Part shown: one piece after another, positions 45,950 through 55,857 of the stretch
How the letters are laid out: the number at the start of each line of letters is the position of its first letter
Numbering within the stretch: the first letter of the stretch is position 1
Source: Lantana camara
Taxonomy: Eukaryota; Streptophyta; Magnoliopsida; Lamiales; Verbenaceae
Length of the DNA stretch: 64,000 bases
Reading direction: 5' to 3'
Assembly (NCBI GenBank): GCA_037501455.1
Contig: CM074860.1
Coordinates: 49,858,501 to 49,922,500, forward strand
Made by a program: the position numbers and the translations under genes
The notes under the pieces: generated by a model
Database searches by the model: none
What the model saw: only the letters and a program-made list of their open reading frames with translations
What the model was told of the DNA's origin: nothing

Positions 45950-46032
45950 GTAAATAGTAACCTGTGAATAGTAATCATGAATAGTAATCTAGAATAGTAC
46001 TTTTGAATAGTGCTTTTGAATAGTAAAAATGA
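45950..46032. repeat. Short GAATAGTA-type tandem words in O LTR
   Basis: Seven imperfect copies of (T)GAATAGTAA at intervals of about 11-15 bp. Confidence 0.7.
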
Positions 46033-47090
46033 ATTAAAACTTGTGCTTTCTTAATAGACATTTGCACCTAGGGTTTCCATATCCAGGGTCTAAAATGTGT
46101 TTTCAAAATGTGTTTTCTTTCGTGGACTTGTTTCTTAACCTAAGGTTTGCGATAGGATTCATAATTTGACTAAAGCTTACTCGGTTATTGTAAGATCATA
46201 GTCTCTCGTTAAGAGTAACTCACTTTGACGTATTCCTTTGTGTGTTACCTTTCTTGAATACCTTAAATGGTATTACTCTCTTGTGTTACATGTTCTTTAC
46301 ATGTTCCTTGTTCATTTGTTTCTTGCATTTCATGTGCATCTTGGTTAGTAGTGGGTCTTAGTAGTTAAGCTCACTCTAGTACACCACCTACAGGAGTTAA
46401 AGTTGAGCACTGGGATCCCCAGGGCACCGCATAATCTGTCTACCTACCTTTTGTTACTATTAGGTCAGGTGAAGTTATAAATGTTTTCCAACTGGAACCA
46501 CGATATACTATCGTATCATATGTTTTGAAATTCAAAGCTAAACCTCGTTTTGAACTATCCCTTTTATCGGGACATTCTCTTGAAAGGATCATTCATACTT
46601 TAATAGTATACCTTGATCTACAGCACATGTTTTCCAAAGTTCTGCATTCTTGTTCAAAGACAGTTACATGATTTGCATATGTTTTCAAAGTACAGTTTAC
46701 AGACAGAATCACATGTTTTCAGACAGAATAATATGTTTTACAGACAGCATCATATGTTACAGTTACAGTTTCACATGTTATAGTTAGCATACTGGAGTGA
46801 TACTCTGGTCACTGCTAATCTTAAATGCAAGCATACAGTTTACAGTTTGGGCCCGGCGGTTATGTGTGGAGGTGATGCTCGGGAGGTGAGCGCCAACGAC
46901 ATCACCAATACCGGCCGCCACACTTAGACAATTGACACCGACTTTTAACAGGAGGTTTGTTAAGTCAGGACAATCTGTCTGGGAATGGACAGCAAATCTG
47001 TTCCCATTACATGTTTATAGGTCGCCTAGGGCTAGCTACCCGAAGTGACAACCGGTGGAGGATGGTGCATGTTTGTATGTGTTGGTAAGA

Positions 47091-47235
47091 GTTGACCTTG
47101 GTCCAATAGTCTACTGTCTGCGGAGTTGTCGTTGACCTTGGTCCAATGCTCTACTTTATGTGGGTTTATTGTTGATCTTGGTCCGATGCTCTACTATACG
47201 CGGAATTATTGTTGATCCTGGTCCGATGCTCAACC
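47091..47235 (+). repeat. 40-bp tandem repeat in O LTR
   Basis: Four units start at 47091, 47131, 47171 and 47211, each beginning GTTGA(C/T)C(T/C)TGGTCC(A/G)AT. The period is exactly 40 bp, the last unit is partial, and the copies have diverged. Confidence 0.88.
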
Positions 47236-48107
47236 AAATCATGTTTTCTGGAGTAAGGATAGAGGAGCCTAGCTTGCGGGCAAAATTCTGTTTCTTAAAG
47301 GATGGTTCATATCTGGAAAAGTTCACTTTACCCTTATCCCGTTTTATGAAAGAACTATGAACCATCAACAGCATATTTGTGCGCGTGTGATAGCATTCAT
47401 GAAAATGTTTTATAACGTGCATTCTTTTACAGCATCGCATTCAAAGAGTTTTATCAACCGAACTTGTTTCGAGTTCTTCTTTAAAGCATCGCATTTAACA
47501 GTTTCGAACTTTACTTCAAGTTCTTTAATTCAGTACTTTCTTTAAAGTATTCCCTCACTTAGTCATTTTGACTAATACCTCTCCCGTTTTCTTGACTCGT
47601 GGTTTCAGGTCTTGCAGCCGCAGTCTAGAGGTATCTTGAAGCTCTAGATTGTCATTTTTGTTTCAGTCAGGACTTAGTATTACTTCCTTTTGTGTCCTGC
47701 ATATGTTTTATGGCTGCATCACTTTATACTTCTGTATATGTTTCTGAATACTTGAGTATCTTTGTTATACTCTTTCTGCTACTCTGTTATCGATATTTTG
47801 AACTCTGCTGTATCGGTACTTATATGTGAATCTGTTATATGTTCTGATATGCCGAGTCTCTCCTACACGATCAATATGTTCTTGCTTGTTACATGCCATC
47901 ACGCACATGTTTTGAAAAGTTTTAAAATACTCTGATTTTCCGCTGCATAGCCACATCGTTGTACATGTATAGTTCTGATAGACAGCCGTTCGCTGGAGTA
48001 TTTCTTGAGTGATGGCTCACACCATTACTTGAGAGGTGCTTCAGTGCGGGGGTTGAGACGCCGCTCTCCTCTTGTTCTGGTACGGGTGGGGGCGTTACAG
48101 CCTGAGG

Positions 48108-48119
48108 TGGTATCAGAGC
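48108..48119 (+). other. Primer-binding site of element O
   Basis: TGGTATCAGAGC lies 8 nt after the LTR end, tRNA-Met type. Confidence 0.88.
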
Positions 48120-48285
48120 ATCAGGTTAAGTAAGAAGAGACTTAACCTAGATTGCTCTCATGTTGCATCATGGATTGTTCACGCATTGCATCCAGGATCA
48201 TTCTCATATTGCATCGAGACAGGATTATTGGGGATTGCATGGTTCTGTATCTGGATTTCATATCTGTGGTATCTTCTGTATAGCT

Positions 48286-48408
48286 ATGGCAGTTCAGCCA
48301 CACCAGGATCCTAATCAGCAGATGGATGAGGCTTTCTTTGAGCAGTTTGAGGCCCCGCGTACTGTGGCAGTTTCTCGCCGTGGAGGCACTCGTTTCTACA
48401 CTTGTTGA
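48286..48408 (+). pseudogene. gag: gag N-terminus of element O (truncated)
   Basis: ATG at 48286 begins MAVQPHQDPNQQMDEAFFEQ, then APRTVAVSRRGGTRFYTC and stops at 48406-48408. The Arg-rich end resembles gag leaders of chromoviruses but is too short to classify alone. The sequence after about 48400 no longer belongs to O. Confidence 0.6.
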
Positions 48409-48522
48409 TCTCGTTTCTACCCTAAAGAATTATTTTAGTTCAATTAATCTTGTCATCTCGTATCCCACGCCTCGTGGTCAATACTTAATGATTTGATCAA
48501 TTCTAAAACAAATAATTCTATT
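48409..48522 (-). other. Piece of element N leader between O and P
   Basis: AT-rich, non-coding. With P removed it joins to 57934 through the single target copy GACAG, so it belongs to N. Confidence 0.65.
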
Positions 48523-48527
48523 GACAG

Positions 48528-50741
48528 TGTAACACCCCTTACATGTGGAGGTGTCACACCCCCGCACTATAGGTCAATCCACGTACGAAATGGGCGATCT
48601 GTACATGAACCAACCTATAGCGAACGGGTGACAATGCAAAACACGACCGGCTAGGCGGGATAACTTACACATGTAACAATATAAAGCGGAAGCATAAGAG
48701 CATTATATCATCATAGCAATACATTATCATCTTCCAAATTACATTCACATATATGTACTTAGAACTATTAACATGATAATCTGAACGGTTAATACATGAG
48801 AAGAAAAGCTATGCTAGACTCAGTTGGACTGAAAGACACGACCCGACTCCCGCCTGGCACGCCACGAACAAAACCTGAAAGGTGGAGGCGTCAGTCTGTG
48901 AAGACCGAGTGAGGGGCATAACATATATGAACACAATTAACATGCAAGTTATAATCTCGGGTAAGGTTTTGTAATTAAAATAATATAGATGCAAGAATAA
49001 CATAAAACTCGCCCGAGATTACAACTATCAGGTTTAACACGATAATCACGTTTATTATAGCAATCAGTGGCCCTGGCGAGGGGCGTGCACGATCTCCAAC
49101 CAACCTCGACAGTGAACAAGGGTTGCACTTTCATTTAATTAAGTTATCACGCAAGTCATTAAAGTGCACACGATCAATAACACGAAATCCACCCTTCACC
49201 ATTGGTGGTGGGTTTGCAAGGCCCGAACCACCCACGATAACACGGTGCACGTCGGGAGCATGACTCCCACGTACGGGACTCCTTCCTCAACCAAACCTCC
49301 TGGTGGATTCAGGGGGCATCCCCACGGTGTGAGAGAGGTGTTATGAGTTACCCGTCAGCCCTATGCCTTCCAGGTTGGCTCAAACACTCACCCTCGGGCC
49401 CATAAACACGATACACGATACACGGTACACGATAGTTCGCCAAACACGATCACGGTAACACAATGACACGATTCATGGCTTGATTATAACACGATTTGTA
49501 ACATGATACACGAGTAGGTATTAAATCCTTTGTTGTTGGAAAACGATTATAAAGATATACGCATGTGTAGTTTGGCCGAATCCATATAAAGGTTATAGGG
49601 TTCTAGATAATTAATAACTAAACCTCACCTTTACCGACAAACGTAAGTGGAGACACGGCCTACGGCCCCTGCTCCACGTCACGAGAAAAGGATCTGTGCA
49701 AACACGACGTGTAGACGTGAGACATGACTCTAAAATGGACCAAATATGACGAACGGCGGAAATGCATCGAGATGACATGCAATATACAATGTGGCATGAA
49801 AACCTGTTGTTTCAGTACATATTAGATCATATAATAGCAAATCGGGGTCAAAGAAGTCGTCGGATCGAGGGGCTAAAATTGTAATTTTATGCAGAATATT
49901 TTGTTCTGCATGTCAGGTGGGAACGGCCGTTCCGGGTTCCCTTTGTAAATGGGAACGGTCGTTCCCATAACCCCAAAGACGCGCCAACGATTTTTAATTC
50001 GAAAAGTGCGCTTTGTCTGGGAACTGCCCTTCCGGCCTCAAGGCCAAAATGGGAACGGCCGTTCCCAGGCTCGGCCGCCTAGTTTCATTTGAAAAGATGG
50101 GAACGCCCGTTCCCACAATGCCTTGAGGCTGGGAACGGTCGTTCCCAGTTCTGCAACTGAAGAAAAATAGAGCAGAACAGGGGAAGAGTTACGGGAATGA
50201 TCAACAAAGCAACCAAAATCCCAATTTCAATCAACAAAGCTATGATTTCCAAATTTCCTTGAACTATTTCTTGAAATCTTGATGATGGAATGAAAAGTCA
50301 CTCCTTTCCCTTTTCTTAAATATACCGAGAGTGAGAGAGATGGATATGTTGGAGAAACTTTGATAGAATTGATCAAGGAAGCTTGAAGAAGCTTATACCG
50401 TTATATTCCATTCTTGATTTTTGTAAAATATGCTAATTGCCAATTAATCCTCTAAGAGTTCAAGTTATGCAATTAAGGATATAAGGTTTTGAAATATGGT
50501 CAATTAGGTCCTTGAAACCCATGCAATTTAGTCCCCAAGTTTAAAGAAATATCTATCTAGGGACAATTTGGTAATTAACTCATACCCGGTAAATATTTTA
50601 CGAAATGGATATTTTCAAGTCATGAAAGAAATTCTCAATTTGTTATAAATTCATAAAATTTTCATGAAAGTATTGTAAAATATAATTTATAAAATTATTT
50701 TAAAACATAAGATATTAATAAATGGAAATCGGGGCGTTACA
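48528..50741 (-). repeat. 3' LTR of element P (2214 bp)
   Basis: The ends are TGTAACACCCCTTACATG and GGGGCGTTACA. Minus-strand acceptor TTTGCACAG is at 49694, second donor AAAG|GTGAGG at 49628 and second acceptor CACCTTTCAG at 48875; exon 2 is 65 nt. The intron 1 donor is not evident (GAAATT replaces GT at the aligned place). Confidence 0.92.
49919..50146. repeat. Palindrome cluster in the 3' LTR of element P
   Basis: GGGAACGGCCGTTCCC-type copies lie at 49919, 49951-49966, about 50018, 50051-50066 (perfect), 50099-50114 (CGCCCG core) and 50131-50146. Confidence 0.9.
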
Positions 50742-50755
50742 ACTCTCCCCCCCTG
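50742..50755 (-). other. Polypurine tract of element P
   Basis: The minus strand reads AGGGGGGGAGAGT beside the LTR edge at 50741. Confidence 0.85.
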
Positions 50756-50810
50756 AAAAGGACCTGGTCCCCAGGTCCACTGTCAAGTCTTAAAATGATG
50801 TACAAGCCAT

Positions 50811-50968
50811 AAGAGACCCCGTCTCTTAAACAAGAATGAAAGAACCCCGTCTTTCAACAAGAAGTGAGAAAGCCCCATTTCTCGGTAAGGATGAGAGTGC
50901 CCCGTCTCTCGAACAAGTTAGGAGAGAACCCCGTCTCTCGAACAAGTTAGGAGAGAACCCCGTCTCTC
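50811..50968 (-). repeat. Six-unit hairpin array with covarying stems, element P
   Basis: Units lie at 50811-50827 (AAGAGAC/GTCTCTT), 50838-50855 (GAAAGA/TCTTTC), 50866-50883 (GAGAAA/TTTCTC), 50893-50910, 50922-50939 and 50951-50968 (GAGAGA/TCTCTC), at a spacing of about 28 bp. Stems change in both arms together while the C-rich loop is kept (CGGGG in the sense RNA). It is located in the 3' non-coding part of the element, just upstream of the PPT. Confidence 0.9.
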
Positions 50969-51146
50969 GAATATACACCAAGTAATAATCTAAAACAATG
51001 ATAGAAACATTTATCACAAAAGAGACAGGTATAGTCACGCCAATCACATCTATTTATCTTTTACACCGAAGCACATTGTTGCTAGCAATAATTTTATTAA
51101 TAGTAAAATTCATGATGCTCGTGATATGCATGTTTGAAGGTACCGT

Positions 51147-52195
51147 TCACCGTTGTTCTTGCCTGTTAAGTGAGCTCTGACCCCTGGTGGACCGCTCTTT
51201 CCGTTTTGGACACGTATCAATTTGATGTTCGGAACTTCCACAACGTAAACACAACCGCAAACGCTTTCTACACCCATCATATGTATGTGTATCCCATCCA
51301 CAATAAGTGCAAAGTGGTTTCCCTGATCGTGATGGCAATGTAACAGATACCTTCTCTGAAGTTGATTTATCGATCTGGGACTTTTTCCTTTTGGCCCTTC
51401 CCTGGGAAAGTGAAATTGAAGCAACATTGGACCTTTCCATTGTGTTGGAATCCTGTCCTGATCCCGAAGCTGGCTCCGGTTCAAAGCGAGGAATAAAAGT
51501 TCTTGCATTGTCCGAATCTTCGACTTTCAATGCTTTAGTGGTAGCCTTGGCCCAGGTGCTCGTGTTGGCAGCTTTCAAGGTATCCTGGATATCCGGCCTA
51601 AGTCCCTGCACAAATTGTGTCGCCTTGTGAAAGTCGTCGTTTGCTATGTTGGGAGCGTAACGAGACAATCTTTCAAACTCTGCAATGTACTCACCAACTG
51701 ATCTCCCTTCTTGTTTTAACTCAGTGAACTCCCTCAACCTATGAGTGTGGGAAGCTGGTGGAATGAACTTATTTTTGAATTCCCGAACAAATACTTCCCA
51801 AGTAATAGCTTCCCCGGCAGCCTCTAATACGATCTGGGTACTCTCCCACCATGAGTAGGCCTCGCCCTGAATCAAGGTGAGAGTGCAACGAGCTTTTTCC
51901 TGAGTATCACACGGAATAAGTTGCCAAATCCTTTCTATCTCCTTTAACCACATCTCTGCCTGGATATCATCACCCCTATAAAACTTGGGAGGTTGCTGAT
52001 TCTGAAATTCCCGTAGTATAGCAGAGATAGGTTTTTCCTGTGGGGCTATTGGTGCAGGTGGTGCTGGAGGAACCCGTTCTTGAAGTCTCTGATCAATTAA
52101 CCCGACCACCGCATTCATAAATCTTGTGGCTGAGCAGGAGGGGGTGAAGGAGCACGAGGAGAATGATCATGACGATGTCTCCTATGTCGACGCAT
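51147..52195 (-). pseudogene. gag: gag of element P, nearly intact
   Basis: The start at 52195 gives MRRHRRHRHD and a Pro-rich stretch. One frameshift then occurs near 52115, and a single frame runs to 51147. The capsid domain has ILREFQNQQPPKFYRGDD, WLKEIERIW, TLIQGEAYSWWEST and FKNKFIPP, followed by a Ser-rich basic linker. Two zinc knuckles follow, CTYCGWDTHTYDGC (about 51295-51255) and CLRCGSSEHQIDTC (about 51230-51190). If translation starts at the internal ATG (52118), a 323-residue Gag lacking only the basic N-terminus is still encoded. There is no protease or polymerase, so its role would be in a particle supplied with Pol in trans. Confidence 0.88.
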
Positions 52196-52196
52196 C

Positions 52197-52407
52197 CTGT
52201 AATTGAAACACTAGATATGTATGTTGGATTAGGAAATGCTAATGAACATAATTACGGTCACAGAATACAAGTATACCACATAATTCAAGATCAATTAATT
52301 GAAATTAATAGTAGAAATCAATGCAAGGCACAACTTATTGAGTAATTTAGCTAATTCAAGTAATTTCAGGTAAGTCCAAGTAGCTCCAAATAAGATGCAA
52401 GACTCAC
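52197..52407 (-). other. Candidate leader intron between PBS and gag, element P
   Basis: The donor TTG|GTGAGT is at 52407 and the acceptor TTTCAATTACAG ends at 52197, one base before the ATG, giving 211 nt. It is equivalent in position to the intron proposed in A. Confidence 0.5.
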
Positions 52408-52482
52408 CAAGTATCAATTAATCCTATGCCGTTCGACCTAGACGTGACACGACACGACGGGAGAACCTCGGTTTTGCAACCT

Positions 52483-52495
52483 GGCTCTGATACCA
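52483..52495 (-). other. Primer-binding site of element P
   Basis: The minus strand reads TGGTATCAGAGCC, 7 nt from the LTR edge at 52503. Confidence 0.9.
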
Positions 52496-52502
52496 CCTTA
52501 GA

Positions 52503-52651
52503 TGTAACACCCCTTACATGTGGAGGTGTCACACCCCCGCACTATAGGTCAATCCACGTACGAAATGGGCGATCCGTACATGAACCAACCTATAGCGAAC
52601 GGGTGACAATGCAAAACACGACCGGCTAGGCGGGATAACTTACACATGTAA
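52503..52651 (-). repeat. 5' LTR of element P, part 1
   Basis: The first 149 bp match 48528-48676 and then solo LTR Q interrupts. The TSD of Q (TGTAA) occupies 52647-52651. Confidence 0.93.
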
Positions 52652-53873
52652 TGTAGCATCCGGGACGATAGGCGCCACATCCCCCGCACTATGAGCCCGA
52701 TCCACACATGAAATTGAAAATCCATACTTGAACCAAGCTCACAGCGAACGGGGACTCACTCACTGGCTATGCTAGGCGGGAGCTAAACTTAAAACCAAAA
52801 GAACAAGACTGAAATACATGAAATTTCAAAAACAAATCATACCATTCATAATAAACATAAGAAGCAATGACGGGTTTAACTAGCATAAATACCTAATCCC
52901 GAAATTCAAACATAACTGTAACCATAATTCATAATCATAACCATAACCGTGATTCATACATACATTCTTTCATCCCTGAATCAAATACAAAGATGCGTGC
53001 AAGTGACTCAAACTAAGACATAGAACTTGACCGACTCGGAACCCCGCCTAGCACACCAAAACCTGCAAAACTGAAAACAAAGCCGGGTTCAGTCTATAGG
53101 AGACTGGTGGGTATAAAACAGGGCATAATATAATATAAGACAGTATTCAAACATTCACATGCAAGTTATAATCCCCAAATGAGGTTTTCAAAGCATTTCC
53201 CAAGTGGGTGAGATAAAGAAATCATCAAAAGGGATTATAACCATCAAATTCCATTAATTAGGTCATTTGTGGCCCGGCGAGTGGGCGTGCATTATCTCCA
53301 ACCAACACCTTGTGTAATCCATTAGTCATTCATACATTCGTTCATTCATTCATTCATACATATCATTCTTTTGTGCACAATCATAACATTTACACCTTTT
53401 TCCTCCGGGTGATGGCCGGGTGATCGGCCCGAACCATCCATGCATGGACCAAAAGGGTTTCATGACTCCCCAGATGGCACTCAGCGTCCATTCCCCGCTA
53501 ACTCCTAACGGGGTTCGGTTATGCCGTTCTATAAATGGAACTGGTAGAAAGGGATCACCATCGGCCCATGCCTCCACGGATAGCCTCTAACACCAAGTCC
53601 CTGGGCCCCATTGTGCATTCATTCATTCATACATTTCTCGCCAAAACATTCGGTAGGTATTCATAAAAGAAAGGGGTATACGTTCAAAATCATAGACTCG
53701 ATAAATGACTATATATATATATAATAATTTTGGCCGAAATCTTTACATGTTGGGATTATATAGGGTCATTAATTAGTAGAAGAGAAACCCACCTGTTACA
53801 CCTTACCGATAATACCAAAAGAAGGAAGACTCATGGTGCTTTATGAACCCGGCAAGTCTCCACCCTGGAGAAA

Positions 53874-55139
53874 CTGAACAGAAGACAATGTAGTGTACTT
53901 TGTGAGACTCAAGACTCCAAATGAACCATATAAGACGCACGGCAATGCATTAACGTGGTATGAGATGCATAAGAAGTAATACAATGTCATGGAGATATAT
54001 AATCAAGCACTCAACCCTTGTACATTCAATACATGAAGGTTTCACGTTCAATCATATCGTATCATTCATAATTCAAATCAAAATGATCCAACAATTCCAT
54101 ACAATAATCATAAGATAAATATCAACATGTTTACAATTCACATGAATCATTTAGAGGTGAAAGGAATCCATTGAACACATAAGGGATGCGTTAGTTATAA
54201 GAGGAATCGCATTATCACGTAATTCATTCAAGTACATTCGTTCATAACTTTCATAATCCATACCAAATTAATCCAAGAAATTCAATTAACGAGCATAACA
54301 CGTAATATAACATGTATACACATCATACAAGTCATAAAAGAGGAGATATATAAGCGATTAGGGTTCACATTGGAAGCAATCATCCATGCATGCACATATT
54401 AAAAGCAATGAAGATATTTGAATCATAACTCATAAAATATTCCACGAAAAATAATAAAAGTTCATAACACACAACATAATACATGTTAGCATAGCATAGA
54501 AGTCATAAAAGAGGTGGAGGAAGATCAAACAAACGAAGAAAAATGGAATCGGAGTAACAAAAACAGGCTGGACAAAATCCACCCCCATGGATTTTTCCAA
54601 AGGGAAAAATCCACCCCCATGGATTTGGTCCAGAAAACTGCCATAAATCCACCCCCGTGGATTTTTCCAAAGGGAAAAATCCACGCTCGCGGATTTAGGT
54701 CAGTGGCGAAAAACACACAACAAACAGGGCAAAACTCATGCTAAACCATATAAACATCAAATTAACACACATAGGTAAGTTAGGATAGAAAGTATTTATG
54801 CATTTCAATCCATTAAAACATCCAAAGATGCAACAATTCAAGCAAGGAATGAAATTGGAACAAACTCATGCTATCTCTTCAAATTCCATAAATGGTAAGG
54901 CCATGAATTCTAACCTAGAAACCAAAGAAAGTTCATACATATCACAAATAACATCTTAGGAGCAATATAAATGCATCATAACAAAAGAATCCACAAGGAG
55001 ACATGCTAGAATTCATCAATTTCCCCCAAACCCTCACTATTCATCATACATGCCATGTCTAACCCAAAGCTTGGAGAAATCATGCAAACCTTAACTTAAA
55101 ATGACTATAAGAAGATGTACATCACAAATATGGGCTTAC
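53874..55139 (-). other. Putative LTR intron 1, element Q
   Basis: This is 1266 nt from GTAAGC to TCTGTTCAG and contains the palindromes 54575-54697. Confidence 0.48.
54575..54697. repeat. Palindrome cluster of solo LTR Q
   Basis: AAATCCACCCCCATGGATTT lies at 54575-54594 and 54608-54627, and the CCCGTGG form at 54645-54664. AAATCCACGCTCGCGGATTT is at 54678-54697. Spacing is 33-37 bp. Confidence 0.9.
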
Positions 55140-55857
55140 CTTTCAATTTGGAGTAGAAATGGTGGGGGTAGGAGCTCAATACCCCAAGGTTTGAATAGTG
55201 TCATCTTCTTCCTTCTTCTTTCTCCCTATTTCTTCTTTCTCTCTCCTTTTGGCTGAGTTTGGGGATAAATGGGAGGGGTTGGTTCGGTGGGGGGGCCAGA
55301 TATGGGGGAGAGAGAGAGTGTGCAAGTGGTTATAGGTCAAGGGTTAGGGTCTAGGTTCGTTAGGTTAGGTCCGTGAACGTGAAATAGCTATTATTTGTCA
55401 TTTTTGGCGCAAGGGGCTTGTTTCGGTTAAAATTTGGCAACCCAAATGATCTTAGAAAAATGTGAGGCTTATCCCATTGTCTCTGATTCATCGATCCGGA
55501 TCCAATGGAGGTGACGGAACTCGATTCCGAGTTCCCGAGCTCAAGATATGCCGCCCGGAACACAAGGTGCGCTAAATGCTCTTTAGACCCCTTTTTGGTT
55601 CCGATCACACGAACGAATCCAAACCACACACATACGGGAATAAAATCATGCGACGAGCATATAAACATAATCATAAGTCACATAGTTCACTCATGCCAAG
55701 TTTTCACGACATCAAACATAAACACACATGCTCAAACGTCTCAAGAATTCACGATCAATTAATAAAATCAATAATGAAGCATATATCGTTAATTAAATTG
55801 CGCACATTGGTAAACGAATACGTCATGCTCAAACCTCTGAAAAACTGGGGCGTTACA

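Larger units (their letters stand above)
45133..47608 (+). other. Putative LTR intron, element O
   Basis: This is 2476 nt from GTTAGT, about 80 nt after the expected transcription start, to GTGGTTTCAG. R has a donor and acceptor at the equivalent positions (63743 and 61949, minus strand). Splicing is inferred. Confidence 0.5.
43939..48099 (+). repeat. LTR of element O (4161 bp)
   Basis: The ends are TGTAACAGCCCAAAAC and GGGGGCGTTACA, followed by a PBS. It is unusually long. A TATA box lies at 45021, and a putative exon ends CTAG|GTTAGT at 45132. A matching acceptor CGTGGTTTCAG lies at 47608. R, on the minus strand, is a relative. No ACGGCCGT-type palindrome cluster is seen. Confidence 0.85.
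43939..48408 (+). mobile_element. Element O: gypsy-like element, 5' LTR and gag start
   Basis: A plus-strand insertion in N's gag. It consists of a 4161-bp LTR, a PBS, a leader and about 40 gag codons. The rest of O, including its 3' LTR, and N's gag N-terminus are gone. Near the break the 11-mer CTCGTTTCTAC occurs twice (about 48389 and 48408), consistent with a deletion healed at short homology. The 5 bp before O are TGCAA (43934-43938); no matching copy is seen on the right. Confidence 0.78.
52652..55857 (-). mobile_element. Element Q: solo gypsy LTR (3206 bp)
   Basis: A lone LTR, TGTAGCATCCGGG to GGGGCGTTACA, flanked by TSD TGTAA (52647-52651 and 55858-55862). The empty site is confirmed by P's other LTR (CACATGTAACAATATAAAG near 48673). 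It is the same family as I. Solo LTRs arise by recombination between the two LTRs of a full element. Putative minus-strand sites are donor GAAAG|GTAAGC (55139), acceptor CTTCTGTTCAG (53874) and second donor CAG|GTGGGTT (53792). Confidence 0.95.

Noticed and set aside
49164..49346. 60-residue ORF present twice (also 56350-56532)
   Set aside because: Duplicate copies inside the two LTRs of element P; no domain, explained by LTR identity.
50811..50968. Regularly spaced short repeats resembling a CRISPR array
   Set aside because: Eukaryotic retrotransposon context. Units are imperfect palindromes with similar, not unique, spacers. Read as structural hairpins of element P.
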